Assembly (NCBI GenBank): GCA_964580655.1
Contig: CAZOMR010000064.1
Span: 1-14,097 of the forward strand
Length of the DNA stretch: 14,097 nt
Direction: 5' to 3'
From: CAZOMR01 sp964580655
GTDB lineage: Bacteria > RBG-13-61-14 > CAZOMR01
Positions 7,929-14,097 of the stretch are shown in pieces. The first letter of the stretch is position 1, and each line of letters begins with the position of its first letter. Both the position numbers and the translations under genes were made by a program. The notes beneath the pieces were generated by a model. That model was given only the letters and a program-made list of their open reading frames with translations, did no database searches and was not told the origin of the DNA.

Positions 7929-8806
7929 CCAGAAAAAGAAAAATCGCAAGCGGACAGGACCATCCCCTGTCATACCTGCTCCGGATGGACCGTATTCCGC
8001 ATATCTGGTGTCAGGGTTGCGGCATCGGCACCAGTGTCAATACCCTGCTGAGAGCCCTGGATGAAAGCGACCTGGACATGAAAAAGACTGCGGTGGTCTC
8101 GGGCATAGGGTGCACGGGAAGAGCGGCAGGCTACATCCGTCTCGATTCCTTTCATACCACTCACGGCAGGGCCATTCCATTCGCGGCTGGCATGAAGCTC
8201 GCCAATCCTGATCTTGATTTGATCGTATTCTCCGGTGACGGGGACCTGATAGCGATAGGCGGCAATCACCTGATCCATGCGGCGCGTAGAAATCTTGATA
8301 TGCTCGTGGTCTGCGTCAACAACTTCAATTACGGCATGACAGGCGGCCAGCTAGGTCCCACCACGCCCTTGACAGCGAAGCTGACCACCGCACCTTACGG
8401 AAGCTGGGACGAACCCTTCAACCTTCCACATCTACTTAAAAGCTCGGGAGCGGTCTTCGTTGCCCGGTGGACACCCTACCATGTCCGGCAGTTGAAAAAG
8501 TGCTTCAGCACTGCCCTGAAGAAAAAGGGCTTTCGCTTCGTAGAGATAGTATCCATCTGCCCCGTGTTTTACGAGCGCAGAAACCGCCTGGGAGACGCGC
8601 TTACCCGGATGCGCTTCTTCAAAGAACACTGCAAGATCAATCACAACGCGGATACCGAAAAAACAGGAATCAAGTTTCAAAAGAACATTGTATTGGGCAA
8701 TTTTGTTGATCGTGAAAGGCCTACTTTCCTTGAGGCCTATGATAATCAGATGCGGGCCGCGCTCGGGGATGACTATGTTCCGTATCAGGGGAAACAGTGG
8801 GCATGA
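7925..8806 (+). CDS. korB: 2-oxoglutarate:ferredoxin oxidoreductase beta subunit (TPP-binding)
   Basis: This subunit binds thiamine diphosphate pyrophosphate and Mg, plus one [4Fe-4S] cluster, in the KOR complex. The TPP/Mg motif runs from GDGD (104-107) to VNNFNYGMTGGQ (131-142). Four cysteines match the cluster ligands expected for OFOR beta subunits: C29 and C32 in WCQGCG, C63 in IGCTGR and C212 in ICPVF. The common WCPGCG reads WCQGCG here, a minor change. The length of 293 residues is normal. ATGA overlaps occur at both ends, with korA and korC. The protein is soluble and shows no lesion. Confidence 0.93.
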   Translation: MTRKRKIASGQDHPLSYLLRMDRIPHIWCQGCGIGTSVNTLLRALDESDLDMKKTAVVSGIGCTGRAAGYIRLDSFHTTHGRAIPFAAGMKLANPDLDLIVFSGDGDLIAIGGNHLIHAARRNLDMLVVCVNNFNYGMTGGQLGPTTPLTAKLTTAPYGSWDEPFNLPHLLKSSGAVFVARWTPYHVRQLKKCFSTALKKKGFRFVEIVSICPVFYERRNRLGDALTRMRFFKEHCKINHNADTEKTGIKFQKNIVLGNFVDRERPTFLEAYDNQMRAALGDDYVPYQGKQWA

Positions 8807-9342
8807 GGGAATTTATCATAGGAGGGTTCGGGGGCCAGGGCATCATCCTGATGGGCATGATACTTGGCAAGGCCGCTACGGTTTTTGAGGGTCGCTTCGC
8901 CACGATGATGCAGAGCTTCGGCCCGGAGGCCCGTGGCGGAGCCTGCATGTCCCAGGTGATCCTTTCAGATGCCCCTATTGCATATCCTTATGTCCGATCC
9001 GCGGATGTGGGCATCTTCATGAACCAGGAGAGCTGGGAGAGGTATGCTGAAAGGCTCAAGCCCGAGGCCATGCTCATAACCAATGCGGACCTTGTCTCGC
9101 CCGGTGGCAGGGCACAAGCACGATCATCATATGCCGTGGCCGCAAACACAATTGCAGAAGAGCTTGGCCGAGCCATGGTCGCAAACATTGTCATGACAGG
9201 CTTTGTCGCCGCGGTTACCCGGGTGGCAGACTCGGAGGCGATAAAGAGCGCCATAGCGGACACGGTCAGGAAGGATACAATTGAGCTCAACCTCAAGGCT
9301 TTTGACCAGGGCTTTGAGGCCGGGTTAAATGCGATCAAGTAG
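8803..9342 (+). CDS. korC: 2-oxoglutarate:ferredoxin oxidoreductase gamma subunit
   Basis: This is the gamma subunit (domain III) of KOR, a Rossmann-like domain that completes the complex. The motif GGFGGQG is near the N-terminus (about 7-13), and SFGPEARGG follows at about 43-51; both are hallmarks of 2-oxoacid:acceptor oxidoreductase gamma. With ATG 8803 the protein has 179 residues, the stop of korB overlaps as ATGA, and AGGGGAA lies about 8 bases upstream. A GTG at 8797 would add two residues. It is followed 21 bases later by the ndk start. It completes a full korDABC set, so the enzyme should be assembled from this locus alone. Confidence 0.92.
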   Translation: MREFIIGGFGGQGIILMGMILGKAATVFEGRFATMMQSFGPEARGGACMSQVILSDAPIAYPYVRSADVGIFMNQESWERYAERLKPEAMLITNADLVSPGGRAQARSSYAVAANTIAEELGRAMVANIVMTGFVAAVTRVADSEAIKSAIADTVRKDTIELNLKAFDQGFEAGLNAIK

Positions 9343-9351
9343 CGATCACGC

Positions 9352-9357
9352 GGGAGG
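9352..9357 (+). promoter_or_regulatory. Ribosome binding site that sets a TTG start for ndk
   Basis: GGGAGG at 9352-9357 directly abuts the in-frame GTG at 9358, which is too close for initiation. It lies six bases before TTG 9364, a standard distance. This favours TTG as the ndk start codon. Confidence 0.6.
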
Positions 9358-9363
9358 GTGAAC

Positions 9364-9807
9364 TTGTCCAGGGTATCAGGGGGAGTGGAGAGAACACTGG
9401 CGATTATCAAGCCGGATGCGGTTGAAAAGGGCGCGGCTGGAGATATTATTTCCAGCTGGGAAAAAGCGGGCTTCAGGATCATCGCTATGAAGATGTTGCA
9501 TCTCAGCCGCGGGGAAGCCGAAGGATTTTACATCGTGCACAAGGGCAAGCCCTTTTACCGGAGACTTACGCGGTTCATGTCCGAGGGGCCTTGTATTGTG
9601 CTAGTGCTTGAGGGCCAGGGTGTGATAGAGCGGAACCGCAAGATTATGGGAGCAACGAACCCGAAGGATGCCCGGAAGGGCACCATCCGCAAGAAGCACG
9701 GCGCGAGCATCGAGCACAATGCGGTGCACGGCTCGGACGGGCCTGACACAGCGGCCTGGGAAATATCCTATTTCTTCAGCCCGCTGGAGATCATCCGAAA
9801 TTTATGA
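9364..9807 (+). CDS. ndk: Nucleoside diphosphate kinase
   Basis: This enzyme transfers the gamma phosphate between nucleoside tri- and diphosphates through a phosphohistidine, in the cytoplasm. At 147 residues it fits the family. Key features are ERTLAIIKPDAV (K16), RKIMGATNP and the active-site NAVHGSDG with H122. The predicted TTG start at 9364 follows from GGGAGG six bases upstream; GTG 9358 would add two residues. It lies 21 bp after korC and its stop overlaps the next gene as ATGA. NDK partners functionally with succinyl-CoA synthetase when that enzyme makes GTP, which may explain its place next to sucCD/kor. The loop DARKGTIRKKHG is more basic than usual; otherwise it is canonical. Confidence 0.94.
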   Translation: MSRVSGGVERTLAIIKPDAVEKGAAGDIISSWEKAGFRIIAMKMLHLSRGEAEGFYIVHKGKPFYRRLTRFMSEGPCIVLVLEGQGVIERNRKIMGATNPKDARKGTIRKKHGASIEHNAVHGSDGPDTAAWEISYFFSPLEIIRNL

Positions 9808-10922
9808 TCCCTCCAGGCGGACTCAACATCCTGGTAAACAGCGCTATCCTTGCCGTCATCCTGATACTCTCAGCAGGTGTCGCCCTCTATCTCATTCGCC
9901 AGATTCATCTTCCCCGAAAACTGGTTTTCCAGGATATTGATGAGGCCGAGCTCTCCGATAGCGCAAGGGACAGGCTGGCCCGCGTGGATGAGGATGTCCG
10001 GGATATTGGCTTTGAGCCAGTAGCATCCTTTACTGTCCCGGGCCTTGCCGCGGTTAACGAGAACCGGCTTTACTGGAGTCAGAAACACAAGACAAGACTT
10101 GTGGCCAGCTTCACAACCTTTCGCGGCCGGCCCAGTCTTTTTCTGGAATTCGTAAGCGCGTTTGAAAACCATGATCAGCTCAACACTACAAATATACAGC
10201 GTGTAAGCTACCTTGCCATTCCATCATGGTCAGAGATTGATCGGCACCCGGATACTGATAATGCGGGTGAGATCTTCCGGATTCACCTGGAAAATCTAGA
10301 CCGCCAACTAAAAAACGGGAAGGCGCTGAAAGATATTTCGCGCTCCCGGCTGAAAGAGGAGATCATAGCGGAGCAGGTGCGGCTCATGGACTTTCAAGTG
10401 GAAAAACGAAGGTTTCGCCTTGATGAAAAAAAGGATCGGTATGAGGGGACATGGAGAATCGCGCCAGCAAGCGTCGCCTTCTACCTTGACCCGAGGGCAG
10501 GAGGCATCCCGGGCAGAAAAGCCGGAGCCATGATCCTGCTTGCATGTGTCATCTGCTCCATCTTTGTGCTACTCGTCCGCTGTCTGGAACTGGATTCTAT
10601 GCTCGGGGAAATTTTTCCCGCCATCATACCCCCCAAGCTCGGATTCCTCGCTTATTGCCCCGCATTCATCATCTCCGGGCTGATAGTTGGCTGGCTCATT
10701 CCGAAGAGAGGCTTCGTGTTTGGACTTGTAACCAGCCTGGCCGGCCTGATATTCCTGCCCGCCACAGTTTCCTCGAAACTTTTTCTTCCTTTGATCAGCG
10801 GCCAGTCCGGACTACTCCTGAACCGGATTAAAGAGAGCTTTTCCAACACGCGGCCCAGGATCGCAGGGGCCATTATCGTGCTCGCTGGTCTTGTTCTCCT
10901 TGGATACTACTTGGCATCCTGA
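9804..10922 (+). CDS. Unrecognised integral membrane protein
   Basis: I do not recognise this 372-residue protein. It has one hydrophobic helix near the N-terminus (about 11-31), a long soluble domain (about 35-238) and four more hydrophobic helices (about 240-260, 279-299, 303-323, 352-371). The soluble part contains IGFEPVASFTVPG, aromatic strands such as LYWSQKHKTRLV, and a charged helical segment near 165-212 that ends with SVAFYLDPR. A loop or chaperone-like role cannot be claimed. The ATG overlaps the ndk stop (ATGA), so it is likely cotranslated with ndk. Its last 50 bases overlap the 3' end of the convergent glycosyltransferase gene. No catalytic motif or metal site is apparent. An even number of loops could not be resolved by eye, so topology is open. 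Confidence 0.8.
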   Translation: MIPPGGLNILVNSAILAVILILSAGVALYLIRQIHLPRKLVFQDIDEAELSDSARDRLARVDEDVRDIGFEPVASFTVPGLAAVNENRLYWSQKHKTRLVASFTTFRGRPSLFLEFVSAFENHDQLNTTNIQRVSYLAIPSWSEIDRHPDTDNAGEIFRIHLENLDRQLKNGKALKDISRSRLKEEIIAEQVRLMDFQVEKRRFRLDEKKDRYEGTWRIAPASVAFYLDPRAGGIPGRKAGAMILLACVICSIFVLLVRCLELDSMLGEIFPAIIPPKLGFLAYCPAFIISGLIVGWLIPKRGFVFGLVTSLAGLIFLPATVSSKLFLPLISGQSGLLLNRIKESFSNTRPRIAGAIIVLAGLVLLGYYLAS

Positions 10923-12615
10923 GTTCACCTATCGCTCTCCTGATCTTCTCCGCATCCTTCTGCCCGGGATCAAGTTCAAGCGAGCGCTCCAATTGCTCGC
11001 AGGCTTTGTTCCAGTCTCCCAGGTAGCGCAAATAGACGATGCCCAGGTCATGACGGGTGTCCGCCCGAAAAGGCGCAATGGAAACGGCTTTCTCCAACAG
11101 CGCCGCGGCACCCTCCGGATCTCCCATCGCAACCAGTAGATGGCCAAGGTTCAGACACGCATTGATATTTCCGGGCGCGATCTCAACAGCTCGCTCATAA
11201 GCCTTCCGGGCCGCATCGTATTGCCCCTGATCAAAGTAGATGTTGCCAAGATTGTTGTAAGCCCAGGTATTGCGAGGATCAAGACGAAGGGCCATTTGAT
11301 ACTCCCGGACCGCGGCGCGAAGATGTCCCTGTTTTTTCAACTCGATCCCGTAATTGACATGGGCACGGGCCTGAAGAGGAGCCTTTGTTACCGCATCCCT
11401 CCAGAGCCGCTCGCTCGCCCCCCAGACCGCTCCCCGGCTGAGCGTCAAGCAAAAGAAACAAGCAAGGATAAAAAGGATAAAGACAATCCCTCCAGCCCTT
11501 GCACGCTGATTTTCAAGCAAGAGCAAAAAGAGCATTGAGACAGGCCAGATGAGACCGAGGCTTGCAAGATAGAGCCGGTTCTCACTCGCAATAACAACAA
11601 GAGGGATCAGCGTGGAGGTGGGAATGAGCGCAATGATAAAGAAGAGAATGGAGAAAAGTATCACCGGGTATCTCCGTGCCCTCGCGAGGCCCAGACATAG
11701 AATGGCCAGCCATCCCAGAATTGAGAGCAAGAACCAGGGGTGAAAAGGGGACTGGATTTCCGCCATATCGTTTTCAAGCGAGAGATGAATGGGCATAAGT
11801 AGAATTCTTAAGTAATGGAATGTCACGCGGGTCTGGGTGAGCAGGTTGGTGGAGAGCGGCCTTACGAGTTCTGGCGGGAAAAAAGTGTATAGCCCGAGTG
11901 CATGTCGAAGCAGGACATATAAACCTGAGATCATGAACAAGAGGCTCACTATCACGAGGCCGCGACTTTTTCTTCCAGTTGGGAAAAGCACTAAGTATGC
12001 CAGAGCAAGGGCTGGCAGGGTCACGGCGATGGCCTTGCTTGCAAGTCCGGCAATGAGGCACAAAGAGGCTAAAAGCCCGATCAGCCAAGCGGATAGCGGT
12101 GATCTTTCTGCTTCGGTCGCATGGATGAAGGCGATGAGTCCGAGTAAGATGAAGAACGAGGCGAGCAAGGTCGAGCGGGAACTCAGGTAGATGACGGTCT
12201 CGGTTTGAACCGGGTGCAGGGCAAAGAGCAGGGCCGCAAGCAGGCTGGCCTTTTCAAGACCGGGAATCAGCCTGCTGAGCCAGAACACGAGCCAGGCGCA
12301 CAGCAGATGAATTAACAGATTAAAGAGGCGGAATCCTTCCGGACCAGAGCCTCCGAGACGGAAGTTTAACATATAGGAAATCTGGTTAATGGGCCGGTAC
12401 ATTTCCGCCTTTGTCCCGGAGAAGAGTTCAGGCATTCTGAAAAAGTCATAAGTGCTTGAATGATAACGGAGCGGAGGATTGTTCACGATGGTGTGAAGAT
12501 CATCATAGACAAAGGGCGCATCCAGGGTGTAGAGATATGGTAATATCGCGGCTAGCGCAATGAAACCGAGGGAGAATAGGGTGTTGAGTGGAAAATTCTT
12601 CAGGGGGGGTCTCAT
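10873..12615 (-). CDS. GT-C-type membrane glycosyltransferase with C-terminal TPR repeats (TMTC/PMT-like)
   Basis: A 580-residue protein with about ten hydrophobic segments across residues 12-395 and a soluble TPR tail. It resembles TMTC/PMT-like O-glycosyltransferases that move a sugar from a lipid-phosphate donor to proteins on the outer face of the membrane. Evidence: an acidic pair in the first loop (FVYDDLHTI, D38/D39), the YRPINQISY motif, and HPVQTETVIYLSSRS (134-148), which matches the TMTC pattern HPVxTExVxxxxxR. TPR units lie at about 414-447, 448-481, 482-515 and 516-550, with typical NLGNIYFDQGQYDAA and YERAVEIAPGN patterns. The start ATG 12615 has a weak ribosome site and a run of seven C bases at codons 3-5. 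It lies 30 bp after the dehydrogenase on the same strand. Donor and acceptor are unknown; it could be a polysaccharide rather than a protein glycosyltransferase. Confidence 0.78.
   Translation of the reverse strand: MRPPLKNFPLNTLFSLGFIALAAILPYLYTLDAPFVYDDLHTIVNNPPLRYHSSTYDFFRMPELFSGTKAEMYRPINQISYMLNFRLGGSGPEGFRLFNLLIHLLCAWLVFWLSRLIPGLEKASLLAALLFALHPVQTETVIYLSSRSTLLASFFILLGLIAFIHATEAERSPLSAWLIGLLASLCLIAGLASKAIAVTLPALALAYLVLFPTGRKSRGLVIVSLLFMISGLYVLLRHALGLYTFFPPELVRPLSTNLLTQTRVTFHYLRILLMPIHLSLENDMAEIQSPFHPWFLLSILGWLAILCLGLARARRYPVILFSILFFIIALIPTSTLIPLVVIASENRLYLASLGLIWPVSMLFLLLLENQRARAGGIVFILFILACFFCLTLSRGAVWGASERLWRDAVTKAPLQARAHVNYGIELKKQGHLRAAVREYQMALRLDPRNTWAYNNLGNIYFDQGQYDAARKAYERAVEIAPGNINACLNLGHLLVAMGDPEGAAALLEKAVSIAPFRADTRHDLGIVYLRYLGDWNKACEQLERSLELDPGQKDAEKIRRAIGELRMPSSIQGEQDQRAR
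12603..12609. repeat. Seven-base G/C homopolymer at start of the glycosyltransferase gene
   Basis: Seven consecutive G on the + strand (seven C in the coding strand) cover codons 3 to 5 of the TPR-glycosyltransferase. A one-base slip would shift the frame right after the start. At seven bases it is short for classical phase variation, so function is not implied. Confidence 0.5.
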
Positions 12616-12645
12616 AATTTAATGAGCCTTCAGGCGATTCAGTTG

Positions 12646-14001
12646 TTATGAAGACTGGCGGGTTGCAGGATCTTTCCGCGTGCCTCTTGATGACTTGCCT
12701 GTTCGCGAATTCCTTCTCTTCTGAATCGCATTGCGGGTATCCACCAAAGTCCTGGCTCTTCGGGCTATAAGTTGATAATCAAAAGCCGAATGGTCCGCAG
12801 TAATTACCACGCAGTCCGCGGCCGCAACGCGATCCCCGGAAAACGGAACCCGCCGAATTTTCTTCCCTTCCAGGCTCAGCTCCGGGATGAAAGGGTCCAT
12901 GTAGTTAACCTGCGCCTTTTTCTCCAGGAGCAATTTGATGATGTCCAATGCAGGAGATTCCCTCAAGTCCCCGACATCCCGCTTGTAGCTCACCCCCAAT
13001 ATGAGCACCCTGGCGCGTTTAAGGCTCTTGCCTTTCCGATTAAGTGCATCCTGGACCTTTCCCACCCAGAACTCAGGCATGGATGAGTTGACCTCCGCGG
13101 CCAGCTCCACGAAGCGGGCCTTGTAATTTAGCGTGCGCAATTTCCAGGAAAGATAATGAGGGTCCACCGGGATGCAGTGTCCGCCCAGGCCGGGCCCGGG
13201 ATAAAAGGTCATGAAGCCAAAGGGCTTGGTGGATGCGGCCTCAATAACCTCCCAGACATCCACCCCGAGCTTATCGCACATGATCGCTGTCTCATTGACC
13301 AGGCCGATGTTAACGCTCCGGAAGGTATTCTCTAAAAGCTTGGCCATCTCCGCCACGCGGGGCGAGCTTACAGGTATCACATCGTCAACGATCAACCGAT
13401 AGACTGACACGGCCAGGTCCCTGCAATTACGGGTAACACCGCCCACGACCTTGGGAGTATTGCGGATATCGAACTGCAAATTCCCGGGGTCAATCCGCTC
13501 TGGTGAAAAGGCAAGAAAAAAGTTTTCACCAACTTTAAACCGCGCCTTCTCCACGAGCGGCCGGATAACCTCCTCGGTCATCCCAGGATATACGGTGCTC
13601 TCCACCACGAGAAGCTGGTGTTTTTTTAGAAAAGGCCTGATCCCATTACACGCGTTCATGATGAAAGAGAGGTCCGGGTCCTTGGTCTTGCTCAATGGGG
13701 TAGGAACGCACACGATGATTATATCTGCATCCCGCACAAGCCTATATTCAGTGCCGGGCACAATGAGGCGAGAGCGAGTGAGCCGCGCCAGGGTCTTCGA
13801 GTCAACATCAGGAAGATAGGACCGACCTCCACGAATGCTCCTCACTCTGTCGGGTTCAATGTCAATCCCGATGACCTTGATCCCCTCTCTGGCAAAGGCC
13901 ACGGCCAGGGGCAGTCCCACATAGCCCAGGCCTACAATGGCGATCCTGAGATCGCGCCCCGTAATCTTTTTCTCAAGCTTTTTGATCAGCTCTGCGCTCA
14001 C
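12646..14001 (-). CDS. UDP-N-acetylglucosamine 6-dehydrogenase-like nucleotide sugar dehydrogenase (WbpA type)
   Basis: This cytoplasmic NAD-dependent enzyme probably oxidises the C6 hydroxyl of a UDP-N-acetylhexosamine to a uronate for envelope polysaccharide. The 451 residues include GLGYVGLPLA (24-33), SPERIDPGN (166-174), EMAKLLENTFR with K221 (218-228), and the catalytic cysteine C276 in GGHCIPVDP. The phrase STKPFGFMTFYPGPG (257-271) strongly favours WbpA/UDP-GlcNAc dehydrogenases over UDP-glucose dehydrogenase (Ugd). The start is GTG 14001, with GAAAGGAAA (14007-14015) upstream. After VDTRNA the usual end is reached, but a basic tail of about 26 residues follows (many R, K, S, T). It is the first gene of the - strand unit with the TPR-glycosyltransferase. 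UDP-ManNAc dehydrogenase is a second possibility. Confidence 0.88.
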   Translation of the reverse strand: MSAELIKKLEKKITGRDLRIAIVGLGYVGLPLAVAFAREGIKVIGIDIEPDRVRSIRGGRSYLPDVDSKTLARLTRSRLIVPGTEYRLVRDADIIIVCVPTPLSKTKDPDLSFIMNACNGIRPFLKKHQLLVVESTVYPGMTEEVIRPLVEKARFKVGENFFLAFSPERIDPGNLQFDIRNTPKVVGGVTRNCRDLAVSVYRLIVDDVIPVSSPRVAEMAKLLENTFRSVNIGLVNETAIMCDKLGVDVWEVIEAASTKPFGFMTFYPGPGLGGHCIPVDPHYLSWKLRTLNYKARFVELAAEVNSSMPEFWVGKVQDALNRKGKSLKRARVLILGVSYKRDVGDLRESPALDIIKLLLEKKAQVNYMDPFIPELSLEGKKIRRVPFSGDRVAAADCVVITADHSAFDYQLIARRARTLVDTRNAIQKRRNSRTGKSSRGTRKDPATRQSS

Positions 14002-14027
14002 GGTCGTTTCCTTTCATTACCGAAAAT

Positions 14028-14036
14028 ATTATATCA
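14028..14036 (-). promoter_or_regulatory. Extended -10 promoter for the - strand sugar/glycosyltransferase unit
   Basis: Reading the - strand, TGATATAAT (14036 down to 14028) is a perfect extended -10 element (TGnTATAAT). No good -35 box is seen 16-18 bases upstream, as is typical of extended -10 promoters. The start would be near 14021, giving a leader of about 20 bases that holds the ribosome site GAAAGGAAA (14007-14015) before GTG 14001. The region is AT-rich, unlike the surrounding genes. Confidence 0.5.
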
Positions 14037-14090
14037 TAGATTCATAAAAACACTGTATTGTTTCGTATTTAATGGACCTGCGACATAAAA

Positions 14091-14097
14091 GGGGGGG
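14091..14097. repeat. Terminal G homopolymer at window edge
   Basis: The window ends in seven G after four A. It may continue past the edge, or may reflect an assembly or contig end. No coding frame is seen here. Beyond this run the right-hand noncoding stretch 14002-14097 holds only the - strand promoter. Confidence 0.5.

Noticed and set aside
11140..11538. 132-codon + strand frame inside the TPR-glycosyltransferase
   Set aside because: Antisense shadow of the TPR coding region; the repeats on the - strand are clear.

Overview
The window is a bacterial chromosomal segment, moderately GC-rich and densely coded. Two gene blocks converge near position 10,900. No tRNA, rRNA, CRISPR array, transposase, phage gene or attachment site could be recognised.

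The left block (97..10922, + strand) is a long, tightly packed run of central-carbon genes: malate dehydrogenase (mdh), two-subunit class I fumarase (fumA/fumB type), UDP-glucuronate decarboxylase-like epimerase (uxs), signal peptidase I (lepB), succinyl-CoA synthetase (sucC, sucD), four-subunit 2-oxoglutarate:ferredoxin oxidoreductase (korD, korA, korB, korC), nucleoside diphosphate kinase (ndk) and an unrecognised membrane protein. Gaps run from 4-base overlaps to about 75 bp. A good sigma70-like promoter lies before mdh and a weaker candidate before korD. The enzymes cover oxaloacetate-malate-fumarate and succinate-succinyl-CoA-2-oxoglutarate, that is, both limbs flanking succinate dehydrogenase/fumarate reductase, which is not in the window. 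Direction of flux cannot be read from the sequence. Ferredoxin-linked KOR and oxygen-sensitive class I fumarase point to an anaerobe.

The right block (14001..10873, - strand) is a two-gene unit: a WbpA-like UDP-N-acetylhexosamine 6-dehydrogenase, then a multi-spanning GT-C-type glycosyltransferase with C-terminal TPR repeats (TMTC/PMT-like). An extended -10 promoter precedes it. Its last gene overlaps the end of the left block tail-to-tail by 50 bp. With uxs, this suggests cell-envelope glycan or protein glycosylation functions, though the two sugar-nucleotide enzymes probably serve different pathways.

The gene set (LDH-like MDH, class I fumarase, korDABC order, signal peptidase with a helical N-terminal extension, TPR-glycosyltransferase) fits an anaerobic Gram-negative lineage such as Desulfobacterota or a related uncultured phylum. 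This is inference, not proof. I did not find a clear novel defence or mobile system. The most notable items are the envelope/secretion genes placed inside a TCA operon, the unusual signal peptidase, the unassigned membrane protein and the TPR-glycosyltransferase.
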